From Linnemannia schmuckeri (lineage: Eukaryota; Mortierellomycota; Mortierellomycetes; Mortierellales; Mortierellaceae), in NCBI GenBank assembly GCA_029449235.1, contig JANATG010000009.1, positions 1 through 64,000 on the forward strand: a DNA stretch of 64,000 nucleotides, read 5' to 3'. Below the pieces are notes generated by a model, which was given only the letters and a program-made list of their open reading frames with translations, had not been told where the DNA came from and did not search any database. The first letter of the stretch is position 1. Every line of letters starts with the position of its first letter. Below are positions 18,312 to 30,328 of this stretch, in pieces. Both the position numbers and the translations under genes were made by a program.

Positions 18312-20388
18312 TTAGGCACGGTAGGGATTCACGGGCAACCCATTCGGAATAACTGGTTTCCGGTAGCGAGGGTGATTGGGATGGCTGGCGCGCGGAGTCG
18401 ATGTGGACGATGAGGAAGCAGCTGCATTTGGAAGCAACGGTGATGGTGGGTGAGGCGAGCCGCTCCTGTTGAGTGACGTTGGGGTCAGCATTGGTGCTGG
18501 GGTCAACATAGGAGAACCCCGGGCAGTCATTCCTGCATTGGTACTGCTCGAGTCCGAAAAGAGTCGAGCATCGTATTGTGGAGAAGGGTAGTTTCCGTGG
18601 TCGTATCCATATGCAGCAGTTGATGGGTATGGAGGTCGGGCGTAGTTGGGATCCAGATACTGTGCCGAGGGAGGTGTTGGGATGCCCAATTGGTGTCGGA
18701 AGACATTGACAATCTCGTAGAGTGTCTGCTGCCTGGCGTTGGGGTCCTCATTCCATGCCTGAGTGTAAACTGCGTGGTACCATGGAGGGGTGCCTTCGAT
18801 CATTGGTTCACGAGCACCTGGTCGGAATGTAGAAAAGTCCTTGAAGGGATATCGGCCGGCCATGATGAACCAGTAGATGACACCCAGCGCAAAGATGTCG
18901 CATCGGATGTCGTATCGGGGTCGATTCTTGGCCATTCTCTCGGGAGCCATGAACTGCCAGACGCCTCCAAACTGTTGACTTGAAAAGGCGTTCTTGTTGT
19001 CGCGGATGCGTCGAAGTCCAAAGTCAGTGAGGCGGGCAAGATAGCGGCCTTCATGAGGCGCACGGTTCCTGCGGAGGTCTATGAGGATATTTTTGGGGTG
19101 GAGGTCTCCATGGTGGAACCCGCAGTTATAAAGATGCTCCAGACCTGTGGCGATGTCCATGGCGAGGTAGAGTCGGTCTTCCAGGGATGGCGCCTCCGGT
19201 GCGCCTACGGGAGCTTCGAGCAACTTGACGAGGTCTCCGTGCTCGTAATACTGCATGATCATGAATCGGTCTCCATTGCGTTCATCACCACAGTTCCTGA
19301 TAGCGACTCCGTAGAACTGGACCAGGTTGTCGTGGTGACCGCACTGGTTCATTACCTCGACCTAGTAGTAAGTTATAATTGATTGGCGGAATGTTAGTTA
19401 CTACGTACAGTGCATGAATGGATACACAAAGGCCAAATAATAATAGAATGGAACAGGCAGGGATGGCAGGGATGGGAAGGGATACAATGTTGTGGTTGGG
19501 TGTACAAACCTCTTTGTCAAACAGTTTGGCGATCTTGGCTGGGGTGTGCTTGGTGTCGATCAAACTTTTGAGAATGACGACAGCCTGGCGCGAGGCCCAG
19601 TGGGCGCGACGAATCTCGCCGTTGCCACCTTTGGCGATCCTTTGGCGCTGGGTGAACTCTGCGAGGTAGTCGTAATGGGGCACGGGTGGAGCCGCTCCCA
19701 TGGGTGCAATCATGTTGAGGACTGAAGTCAAGAAATAATCTCCATCGACTTCCTCAGAGCTGTCGGCTGCTTGGGGTGAGACGGAAGGAGAAGGGGAGGG
19801 AGGGACAGCGACAGCCCGGATCGCCTCCTGCGGCATCATCACTTTAGACGAGGTCGAGTTGTTGGAGTTGTCAGAAAAGGCAAGGCTGGGCATCTCGGTC
19901 TCGACAGATCGGCCTGACGAGGGGGTCATCAGATGACATTCAGTTCCAGGGTAGCCGGCTGCTTGTGAGGGCGGATAGAGGCGCTGTTGTTGCTGGTGTG
20001 TACACTGTTGGTGGTTGAAGGTGGGGTTTGCCTGCTGCTGCTGCTGTTGCTGTTGATACTGCTGTTGATACTGCTGGAGATGGGACAGTGGCGGTTGCGG
20101 GAATGGATATTGTGGTGGGTACTGTTGTCCTTGTTGACCCTGTCCGTGACCCTGCTGCATCATTTGGAGCTGCTGCTGATACTGACGCTGGTGTTCGAGA
20201 CTTGAGCCTCCGTTGTTGGCATAGTGCTGGATCCTTGCGTCGTGGGCCTCGATGGGTCGTGAGTCGAGGTCCATCCCGTCCGAGTTTGAGTTTGTTGACA
20301 TGTTGGAGGAGTGGGTGAGACTGGGGGCAATGTCGATTGTGTTGTCGGTGTTGGTGGTGGTGTTCTGGTAGTCATAGGGCGGATACAT
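18312..20388 (-). CDS. Protein kinase with Gln-rich N terminus
   Basis: Two exons, 20388-19510 and 19361-18312, encoding 642 residues. The first 240 residues are low complexity with several polyglutamine runs. The kinase domain spans about 260-510: glycine loop AKGGNGEIRRAH, catalytic lysine in AVVILKSL, then after the splice VEVMNQCGHHDNLVQFYGVA, the catalytic loop HHGDLHPKNILI, LTDFGLRR, and the P+1 region VWQFMAPERM. The HGDLHPKN form (Gly for Arg of HRD) is common in the expanded tyrosine-kinase-like families of early-diverging fungi (general knowledge); all key catalytic residues are present, so it is likely active. A disordered Pro/Ser-rich tail follows. Substrate and pathway unknown. 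Confidence 0.88.
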
Positions 20389-22916
20389 CTTGCTTTTGAA
20401 GGAGAGGGTTGGTTGAAGTGAAGGGTGAAGAAGGGTAGAGTGGATAGGATAGAGGAATAATGGTATTACTGGTGTGATAAATAAGGAGGGTAAGGGAAGA
20501 GGCGTATTTTTGGCTTTTGGTTTGTTTTAAGGTGTGAGGAAGGAAAGAGAAAAGGGTTTTTTTTTAGCTTTTTGGTTGTTGAAGAGAAGAAAAGAGAAGA
20601 GAAGAGAAGAAGAGAAGAGGAGAAGAGAAGAGAAGAGAAGAGAAGAGAAGGAGAAAAGGAGAAGAGTGGTGACGATTGTGACGAAGGGAGAAAAAGAGTG
20701 ACGACGGAAGAGCGGGGTGTATGTGAAAGAGAAAAAAAAACTCAATCAATAAAAAAAAAAAAAAAAAAAAAAAAAGGGCTGTGGATAACTGGATTAGAAA
20801 AAGTGAAGGGATGGACGGTGTGAAGAAAAATATCTTAAAGTACCATTGCTAGAATATGTCTTAGTGTCTATTCTCACTTGTCAAGATTTACGTGGAGGAA
20901 AAAAGGAAAAGAAGGAAAGAAGAGGAAGAGAAGTAAACAGGAAACTGGGAAAGAAGGTTGAGTTTTGAGAGTCAGGGGGGGTAGAAAAAAAAACAAGAAA
21001 AAAAAAAAAGAAAAAAAAGACGAGAGAGCAAGGAAGAGCGAAGAGTAATAGAAGAGAAACAAACCAGACTTGGAACAAACAAACAAACAAACAAACAAAT
21101 TAGAGCAAAGGGAAAACCGAGCGTTGCGAGAAAAAGAGAAAGAGGAACGGAAGCGAAGGAGAGAAGAAGCCAACAGGAACGACAACGAGTGATCAAGGAG
21201 GAGTGGTCAATGAAGAGCGATTTAAAGCGATCAAAGAAGGGATAAAGATGCAAGACAAAAGAAGGTTTTTAAGGGTCAGTCAGACATATAAGATATAAGA
21301 AAGAGATCAAAAATAAATAGCGGATGGTGGATGATGGATGGACCGCGAGGGTGGAGTGGAGAAAAGAAGAAAAGAAAAGAAGGAAAGAGAGAAGGAGGAA
21401 AAGAAAAAAAAAGAAAGAAAAAACAAAGTGAGCAATGCTTAAAAGAAACAACGAAATTCCGTCTGTTTTGTCCTTTTGAGAGCAAAAAAAAAAAAAAAAA
21501 AAAAAATTCCTACCTGTTCTTGATTGTTGGTGATAATGATGGTGAGCGAATTATCTTCTTTTGGAGCAAGGTTGCGAATAGAATGGCTGAGTGGTAGTGG
21601 GTGGTTTGTGACTAGCGCTTGGTTTGATGGTTTTTTTTACGAGAGAAGGTAGTGTGCATCTCAATCACTCATGTATACACTCACCCACGCACCATGACAC
21701 ATTTACAAAAAACTGTCCTGTGAGCCTTTTTCATAACAAACAGCAAATCAAAAAAGGATATTTGAGAATCAGGGACTTGGGCCATGCACCTATCCATCGG
21801 GGCAACTTCAGGCAAAGAGCAGAAAGAGAAGAAGAAGTTGTTATTTTTGCCCTTTGTACGACAAATGTCGACTCTCACAAAACACTTTTCCAGCCAATTG
21901 TCGACTTCATTCTAAAAGACTGGCAATACAGAGTCAAGGGTCGATAGATGGGTAAACCATGCATCAACACAAAAAGAACAAGAAAAAATCGATCGGAGAG
22001 AAAGTGGCATTGGCACTGACACAGACTCTCGACACGGACAGTGGGACAATGGGACAATGGGACAATGGGACAATGGGACAATGGGACAATGGGACAATGG
22101 GAGGATGAAGAATAGAAAACTCTTCGTGGCAATTTTTTTTTGTATTTCGTGTCTCTCTACTTTGTTGTCCCATCCTTGACTACATCATCCTATATCCTAT
22201 GTCCATTCTCATTCAAGCTCCATCCCTTTCTACCCAGCCTCCTACCCCTTCCATCATTGTTCATTATGATACTTTCCCCTCTGTTGTTCTCCCCTCATCT
22301 TTCCTGAAAGAAAAGAAAGAACGGGCCTAATTGTTTTTTTTTTGTATTCTCCGCTCCGCGGAAGAATACACTTCACACGCACATTTTTTCTTTTTCTTCT
22401 TCTTCCGTTGCTCTTTGTGCACCAATGCCTCCCCAACTAGCTTCGCCTAATTCTCTTTTCTATCCATTAAACGCCGATTTGGCGGTGGGGCCTTTGCGTC
22501 GATCGACAGGGTCATTGCTGCTCGCTCTCTTCTCCCCTCGGAAAATAAAGGGATGGAAGACTCCATGGGTAAATGCTGCGTAGTTTTCGATTTTGCCACC
22601 AAAATTCGATGAACAATGATTTCGTTTTCCGTTAAAGGTGGTGGCTTTGAAAAAATGGCGCACACAAAATTATTTCCCTTGTGCCTCCACGGCCAGAACA
22701 CACTTGCGAATCAGCACTCACATACACAAGAAACACTCACACATCCCAGACAGGACACAACCATCGCTCTCGCGTCGTCAGTTGCATCAACATCAACAGT
22801 CGACCACCAGCAACAATACTAGTCTCAGTTAAAACACTCCATATACGACACTCATCAGGAACAAAGGACACATCCAGAAAAACAACTGGAACAACATCCC
22901 TAGACAAACAGATCGC
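20389..22916. other. 2.5-kb divergent gene-free region, purine-rich
   Basis: Lies between the kinase and RBM42-like start codons. It consists of A/G-rich low-complexity DNA with a GAGAA-type repeat at 20581-20666, A tracts near 20750-20775 and 21483-21506, an (ACAA)n run near 21078-21100, and an 8-base tandem repeat at 22043-22098. No convincing gene; open frames are translations of simple sequence. Confidence 0.6.
22043..22098. repeat. (GGGACAAT)7 tandem repeat
   Basis: Seven perfect head-to-tail copies of GGGACAAT, with a partial unit after them. Perfect identity suggests recent expansion. Confidence 0.95.
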
Positions 22917-24255
22917 ATGGCCTATAATCAACAACACAGTGCGGCAGTGCCCCAGTACACACCAGAGGAGATTGCCTACTGGGAGTCAATGGGCTATGTC
23001 ATGGACCCATCTTACATCGCACCTGCTCCTGCTGTCCCTGCTTACTCTCCATATCCACAACAACACCAACCATACGGAGTCACTGGGCCATCAATAGGAG
23101 CAGCTGCAGGCCACGGCTATGCAGCAGGAGGGCGACACGGCGGAGGGGACGGAGCAGGAGGCTACTATGGCCACAATGGAACAAGAGGAGGTCCGGTAGT
23201 AGGAGCAGGGCCTGGACTCAATAGCTACAATATGCAACAACAACAACAACAGCCCTACGGTATCCCAGCGGCTGTCGAACCACTGCCTGTTTCGGAATAC
23301 GAGGATCTCAACAAACTCTTTGTTGACCCCAAGAAGGCCCAGGAAGAGGCCGAGGCTGCTGCTGCTGCTCTCGCTGAGGAGGAAGAAAAGGCTGCCAAGG
23401 CCAAGGCTGCTGCCACTGTCATCCGCAAAGCGGCCGGCAAGACCTGGGAGGATCCTACACTTCTTGAGTTTGAAGAAAGTAAGTTCCATCGATTGATACT
23501 TTGATCTGCTTGCAGATGGATTGAGAGTTTGTTTAACAAATTCTCTATTTGATCTCACTCGAAGGCCTTAGGCGAGAACATACCTATGTGACATTTGCGA
23601 CTGCTGACCATGCATATTCAAGCTTTTTGGATGGGGAGTTTGTTTTAGCAGCTCTTCTATCTCTTCTCACTCAGCGACCATGTGCAAGAACAATTCTTGA
23701 TTAAGCCTGTCTGAATATGCTCACTAATATATTTTTTGCTTTTCTTCACCTTGTAACTCCACTAGACGATTTTCGGTTGTTTGCTGGAGATTTAGGAAAC
23801 GAGGTGACAGACGAGATACTGACAAAGACATTTTCCAAATATCCGTCCTTTTTGAAGGCCAAGGTCGTCCGGGACAAGCGCACCGACAAGAGCCGCGGCT
23901 ATGGCTTTATTAGTTTCGCAGAACCCGATGACTTTGCCCGTGCCTGGAAAGAAATGAACGGTAATCTTACTTTTATGCACTGCAGGCGACTATATCATGC
24001 TTGTTTGTTGTTGCTATTCATTGTGCGGACGAATATGCTAAGTCTCTTTCCTATCTTACTAAACCATGCGCTAATGTAGGAAAATATGTCGGAAATCGCC
24101 CGATCAAGTTGAGGAAAAGTCAATGGAAAGATCGCAACGTTGAGATTGTTAGGGAACCAAAGGCGCCTCGTGGTCCTTATGATCCCGAGGCCTTTACCCG
24201 CAAAGAGCGCGCTAAGCCATACAAGGTCAAGAAACTGAACAACGCTGGAAAGTAA
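22917..24255 (+). CDS. RBM42: RBM42-like RNA-binding protein
   Basis: Exons 22917-23478, 23766-23960 and 24080-24255 give 310 residues. The N terminus is Tyr/Gly/Pro/Gln-rich with a coiled, Ala/Glu-rich helix near residues 140-165. The RBM42 signature follows: VIRKAAGKTWEDPTLLEFEE, then across the first splice NDFRLFAGDLGNEVTDEIL, with RNP1 SRGYGFISF, and EMNGKYVGNRPIKLRKSQW. One RRM spans about residues 190-270. A short basic tail ends in VKKLNNAGK. In animals RBM42 binds hnRNP K and acts in splicing and stress granules. The close match in and around the RRM makes the family call strong; the disordered N terminus is not conserved. Confidence 0.93.
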
Positions 24256-24437
24256 TCTCTTCTTTTGCCTTTGTGCTTTTGCTTTGTAGCCCTTGCAGAT
24301 AATAAAAGTACTGGAGGTTTCTTTTTCATCATTCTTTATTTGATGCTTAGCAAAAATAATTGTTTTGTGGCACGCTCAAGTTCAAAGGTATATGGATCGA
24401 TATCGTACTTTATTTAATAATGAGTGATGATGACATG

Positions 24438-25903
24438 TCAAAGCCCAAGATCAGATCTGAACAAGGAAAATTCACGCTTGACCATGTCAGGTCGGACAAT
24501 AGGCACCCAATCCTTGGCCATCTTGGTATATCCAGTAGAACTGAAATGACGCCCGTCCTGCCAGTACAGATTTCTGCGCTTCATCTCAAAGTTGCTCGCC
24601 AGATCAACCTTCAATCCTGGGAGCACACCATCCGAGTTCCTAGGGGAAAAAATGAAAAGAAATAGATCGAGGTAGTTAATTCCCCTGTTTGCCTTTCCTA
24701 GATTTGCTTTCACTTTTCCCGCCATCTATCCACTGGATAATAGATACATACTTGTCGCAGTATGCTTCGATCAGTTTGTTCCTGGTCAAATTATCGGCCA
24801 TTTGCTCTTCAGTCAGGTAAGTGTCGTCACCGGCGGTGGGGATGGTGCAGAGGTAGATGGATTTGTTTTCGTTTCCTGTCCTCTTCAGTGCCTGGCAGAC
24901 CAACTCTAGATTGCGCACCGTCTCCTGCGGCGTGATCGATGGGTCCTTGCGCCTATTTGATTTTTCGTGCAGCGATATCACCCTTTTTTGGATCAGTACA
25001 AGTAAGAGGAAGATATGGTATACAAGTAATATGACTTGAAATACGACACTTACAGGACGTCGTTGGATCCAAGCATGACGATGACGATCTCTGCCTTGAG
25101 ATACTTGGGGTCCTGGAAGAGCTTCGTCAACAGTGCTGGTTTTTCCATTCGTTTCTATTGGATCAAATAAATGATACATGTTAGGTTGGCTGCGCTTATT
25201 ACCATCCACAAAGGAAGTGCCCAATGAGATCATGTCGGAACGTACTGAGTCGGCAGGGTGCAACCAGTCTTCGGTGGAGGCCTTGTACTCTCCGCGATTA
25301 AAGATCTGCCATGATTGGCGAATAGAAACTTCCTTGGCCAACTCTCCTCCTAGTTTGTGAGCCAGCCCTATGTCAATTGAAGATGATATGTCAATCCTGT
25401 CCATGGATGCGTCGCGGGCCAATGGTGCGCCAATTGATAGACAGGGTGTGCATACCTGATCCTGCCGTGAGAGTGCTATAGTCGCCTACGCCTAGAGCAT
25501 GATCATCGCCTTAATGAGGGTAGGATCAGTTGGAGCGGTGTTGGTTAAGAGACGTGAGAAGTACAGGTACAGAAGACGCGGAAGCAATCGAGAGTTGAAT
25601 TGGATCAGTGTTGGTACCTAGTACCACGATAGTGTGGTTGTAGCTTCCTTTTGTCCTCAGTTTTGGTTCATGCCACTATTCGATGAACAAGCATGAGGCC
25701 TGTGAGTCCTTCGAGGTGCCCTTCTGTCTTCGTACCACTGGCCATTACCCGTTGCCCCATTGCATTACGCCTTGCTGCACAAAGGAATAACATAATCATG
25801 CTCTGCTTACTCTTGCAAAATAAATGAATCCGAGTTTGAAGTAGAAGAGACTGACGGTGAGAAAAACCTTGACTGTTCTGATGAGAGAGTTGATGACCTC
25901 CAT
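24438..25903 (-). CDS. Membrane-anchored SGNH/GDSL hydrolase
   Basis: Seven exons: 25903-25811, 25675-25618, 25491-25456, 25367-25246, 25154-25054, 24952-24752 and 24684-24438, encoding 285 residues. The first exon is a signal anchor (VKVFLTVSLFYFKLGFIYF). SGNH blocks follow: block I HTIVVLGVGDYSTLTAGSG (nucleophile region, with DYST in place of the usual GDSL), the glycine block NRGEYKA, block III VIVMLGSNDVL with Gly and Asn, and block V DGRHFSSTGY with the Asp-x-x-His pair. It resembles isoamyl acetate esterase-type lipases/esterases. The start of the last exon is ambiguous: the acceptor chosen (CAG at 24685) keeps the conserved strand GINYLDLF, while an alternative at the CCTAG upstream of NSDGVLPG would delete it. 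Substrate unknown. Confidence 0.8.
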
Positions 25904-28276
25904 GGGAATTGCGTTTCCTGTTGTTTGTCTTCTTTTTGCTGTCTTGTCCTTTGATGTGTTGATGAGTGTGTGTGTGTAAATGGTAGAAGAAAGAGATTCA
26001 TAGAAGAAAATAGAGAGTCGAGGGGGTACAGCGAGCTAGAGAGTGTGAGCGATTTTTTTTTTTTCATTTTCATTTTCATGCGACTCCGCGTATGAAGGAG
26101 CCGCGAAAATAGCATGAAAAAAATCGCGCGCGCTGAGGTCATTTGTAAAATGGGCAGTCGTGAGAGCACACACCAATGGGTGAAAATTGAATGCCCCCTT
26201 CACTCTCAATTTCAACCCCCTACGACCACACAAATAGAATCTAGAGCATTAATACAGCAGGTGTACACATCGACTCACTCCTGATCTTCTACAGGTTCAC
26301 CGCTGTTGTTGCTGTGAATGTTGAAGACGCCAACACTACAGTCTTTAACCGTCAGCTTAACAACTAAACAAACTAAAGGAGAGGAACTCCTACGGTTGTG
26401 ACCATGGGTAGAAGTGTGTGTTTGTGAGGATGAGTATAAAGGTGAGGATGTTGCACATAGAGGCGCCAACAAGGCTTACACGACGGACAACCTGCACTGC
26501 CGTCGTTACTTCTACCCCCTTTTCACACCTACAACCACCGATAATCACGACCAACACCTGGTTCCAAAGAAACAAATCGTATACCTTATCCCTACTCCTC
26601 CCAACCTGCCCATCCAGGGTCTCTGCCAAACCTCACATGAGGCCAACTACACAACTTTACTCGAATAAAAAGATGAAAGGATCTATCCAGAGAAGAAAGA
26701 GATAGAAAATCAAATATCGGGCATGAGCCATCTGCCAGTTCAGCATCCAACCTACTCCTTTTTTTGACACCCGAGTAGAAAGAACCTTAAAACCCCATGC
26801 TCCAAAAGCTTTGGTAGGAGCTATCGCTGCCTGGTTCATCACTCGGATAGCCAGTTTGCATTTGCGCAACTTCGAGATGTGTAACAGGCGAAAGTGGACA
26901 AAAAAGTCTCTGATCGAGCGACTCTTTTTTCTTCTTTGCCGGGGCTGCATGTTCACGTCATTCCGTAGATACTTCCGCTCACGAGATGAAAAATAATAAA
27001 AGAGAATTGCTGTGGGTTGAAGGCGCGAGGAAAGATGATGGCCAGTCGATACGACACGAGATGAATTTAATGGCCAGTTTGTTGAAATAGCAGAGCCCAA
27101 CCAACATAGAGATCAACCAAATGTGTGCCTGTGCTGCTGCGTTCCTGTTGTAGTTGTTGCTCCTGCTTCATTGTGGTGGTCGTGTGCGTGTGTATTTGTG
27201 CAATCTTATGTTGATCGACTAAAACGAACAATCTATCTATTGAACACATCCCATCAGAGGGAAAACGACGAGTGGAAAGCATTGGTGCAAAAAAAAAAAA
27301 AAAAAAAAAAAAAAATTAGGGCACCTTCCTTCCTTGGGTTCTATCCATCGATGGTTGGCTAGGATAGTTTTGCCACCAACCTGTGGACCAACCCTGTCTT
27401 CACGATGGGGGTATCCTTTGATATGATTGGCTACTAATGAAGGCGGATATTCTTTCTTAACGACCACTGCTCAACCTAGCTTAAGGTTGGTCCGCATGGT
27501 TTCAGCTTCAGTTTGTGGACTGGGGACAGGGCAATGATATCGCGTTCTCGATTGTCTGTATATGTACTGTAGAATACTGTACTGTCTCTGTCTGTCCTCT
27601 GTCGGAGAGAAGAAAGGGGCAAAGAGGGCGCATGTAGTGGAAAGTAGTGCAAAGTAGAGACTACCAAGAAAGGGGGCGAACAAATGAGAATGAAAAGAGA
27701 CCGCTACCACCACGCAGTACACACGCAGGTGGTTAGGGTGCGCTGGCTGATGTTTGACTCAGATAGAGCTTTCTGTTGCTAGTTCGCCATTAGAATCTCA
27801 AAATGTATTCGGGGTTATGCTACATTGCTACCCTCTCTTCTTGCTCTTCTATCGAGCTCGGCTGCAGTGTTTCACACTCTCTACCCCTAGGGCCACTCGG
27901 CCACAATCAAGAGGCCAAAATGGCTACACATGGGCTACGTCCCTCTCACCATTCATCTGAACACTAATCCCCTGTCGCCACTTTAGATCCATCGACCCAG
28001 AGTGCTCAGCTAGCTCGTTCTCATCATGACCGAGGAAAAGAATAAGTACCTTACCGGCACGTTTTCTTCATTGTTATAAATACAATGCTTCTCGCCACAT
28101 TGTCCAACAATCTTCTCTTCAACGACCTCCTCTTCCTCCTCCTCCTTATCCCTCCCACCTACTCCTCTTTCCGTCACTCGATCTAGGTCCTTCTTCTTCC
28201 ACCTTGATCCTCATACCCTCATACCCATCCCATCTTCTCCTACTTTTTCCCTTCGCCGACACGCACACTTTTTAAA
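25904..28276. other. 2.4-kb divergent gene-free region
   Basis: Lies between the SGNH hydrolase and the phosphate permease. Contains an A tract at 27290-27314, TTTTCATTTTCATTTTCA near 26054-26080, and a TATA-like motif (ttataaatac) near 28073, about 200 bases before the permease ATG, followed by a strongly pyrimidine-rich leader. No gene recognised. Confidence 0.55.
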
Positions 28277-29978
28277 ATGATGGAAGTTGGTGATTACACC
28301 TTTCTCTTTGGGATCGGTATCTTCTTTGCCTTTATGGATGCCTTTGGTATCGGAGCCAACGACGTTGCCAACTCCTTTGCCACATCTGTCGGTTCCGGTT
28401 CGATCACCCTTGCCCAGGCTTTGATCATTGCTTGTTTCTGTGAGTTCGGTGGTGCTTATTTCCTTGGCGCCAACACCACCGAGACCATTAAGGGCGGAAT
28501 CGTCGATCCCAAGATGTATGCTGCCGCCCCCGAGCTTTTGATGGTAGCTAACTCTTTTATCTTCTATCCTCTATGTCTATTGTCTTATACTCCTCCTAAT
28601 TGTTAATAACTCATAAAACAGCTCACACGATGAGAACACACCGATTTTAACCAATTTTTATTTTTCTTTTGTGCTACTTCACCCTCCACAGTTGACAATG
28701 GTCTGTGCTTTGATCGGTTCCTCGACTTGGGTCTTGTTTGCCTCATCCCGTGGCTGGCCCGTCTCGACCACCCATGCCATCGTCGGTGCCATCTGTGGTG
28801 CCGGAATCTCTGCCTTTGGTGCCGACGGTGTCCAGTGGAGCGGCATTACCAAGATTGTCCTCTCCTGGGTTATCTCTCCCGTTGCTGCCGGCTTTGTCTG
28901 TTCGCTCTTCTTCCTGTTCACCAAGCACGTCGTCCTCAAACACGATGACTCCTTCCGCCGCGGTTTGATTGCCATTCCTGCCTATTTTGGTATTGCTATC
29001 ATGATCAACGTCTTCTACATCATCTTTAAGGGTGCACCCGACTCGAACTTGAAGAAGGCCGCCATTGGTATCCCCGTCGGTATCGCTGTCGGTTGCGGGT
29101 TTGCTGTCTTCCTCTGGTGTCTCTTCTTCCTCAGCCCCTTCCTCCGCCGCAAGATCCAGGACGGCGAGGATCTCAAGTGGTTCCACCTCTTTTACATCCC
29201 CTTTGTTGGCAAGCGCGAGAAGCCCGCCGTCCACAACGAGGAGATGTCCCAGACCAAGAGCGAGAAGCTTGCCGCCGACTCGATCGACTCAGATGATGCC
29301 CAGGCCAACCCTTCACTTGTTGCTCTTGAAAAGAATGAGAACTGGGTCATGAAGAAGCTGAAGAGCACCGTCTTTGCCGGTCTCTACAAGGACATCGAAT
29401 CCAAGGAGGACGAGAACATCAACGAGGTCCACGCCAACGCCACCAAGTTTGACTCTGATACCGAGCGCCTCTTCTCTGCCGTTCAGGTTATCACCGCCTG
29501 CTTTACCTCCTTTGCCCACGGCTCGAACGATGTCGCTAATGCCATTGGCCCCCTTGCGACCATCTATTACATCTGGAGGAACGCCAACATTGACGTCGCC
29601 AAGGCCCCCGTCCCCACGTGGATCCTTGTCTTTGGCGGTATTGCCATTGATCTTGGTCTGATGACCTATGGTTACCATGTCATGAAGACTCTTGGTAACA
29701 AGGTCACCTACATGTCTCCTACCCGCGGTTTCTCTGCTGAGATGGGTACCTCGATCACTATTTTGACGTGCTCCAAGCTGTCACTCCCTGTCTCGTCGAC
29801 CCATTGTATTACCGGTGCTACAACAGCTATTGGTCTCTTGTCTGGTGGTGGCTTCAAGTCGCTTAACTGGCGTCTGTTGCTCGGTGTTTTTACCGGATGG
29901 ATTGCCACTCTTCCTGCTGCTGGTCTCGTCTCTGGCGTCATCTTTGCCTTTGTTTCCCGATCTCCCCAGCTTCTTTAA
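28277..29978 (+). CDS. PHO89: Na+/phosphate symporter, PHO89/PiT family
   Basis: Exons 28277-28543 and 28692-29978 give 517 residues. The two PiT signature repeats are present: FGIGANDVANSFATSVGSGS near residue 25 and FAHGSNDVANAIGPLATIY near residue 365, each followed by further conserved helices (GWPVSTTHAIVGAICGAG; LPVSSTHCITGATTAIG). About ten hydrophobic segments and a large hydrophilic loop (residues about 230-350) give the usual topology. It takes up inorganic phosphate with sodium across the plasma membrane; fungal homologues are typically induced by phosphate starvation or alkaline pH, but no regulatory site was identified here. The two ATGs at 28277 and 28280 are adjacent, and the first was chosen. 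Confidence 0.96.
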
Positions 29979-30328
29979 GAAGCTTATTCTTCATTTATTT
30001 GTACCATATTCCCTTTCTCTTTTGATCCCAATTGGTCATCACCCCCATATCCTTGCATTCGGTTATTTAATAAACCAAAAAAAAGAAGTGCTTCAATACA
30101 GGTCATGACGCCTTGTCTGTTGTTCCTTTGTTTCGTTTTTTGTCGCGTAATATCAAATGATGAGGGAAGGATGCATGATCGCGTTTCCTGTGCTCCATAT
30201 CACGTGTCGTGATGAGGCAAAGTAGTGCAGTTTTCTTCCTCTATCCTTTTTTCTTCTTTTCTTCTTTTTTACTTCCTGTCCATCAACTCCACTCACTCTT
30301 TTAAACTCATTCTTGCTTTTAACCAACC
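29979..30328. other. Intergenic, permease to 14-3-3
   Basis: 350 bases holding the permease 3' end and a pyrimidine-rich 14-3-3 leader. Contains a CACGTG motif near 30202. Nothing else is seen. Confidence 0.5.

Noticed and set aside
20581..20666. Coding potential in GAGAA repeat region
   Set aside because: All frames give Glu/Lys/Arg or Ser/Phe/Leu simple peptides; it is a purine microsatellite.
22043..22098. CRISPR-like array
   Set aside because: The repeats are contiguous 8-mers without spacers, and the genome is eukaryotic.
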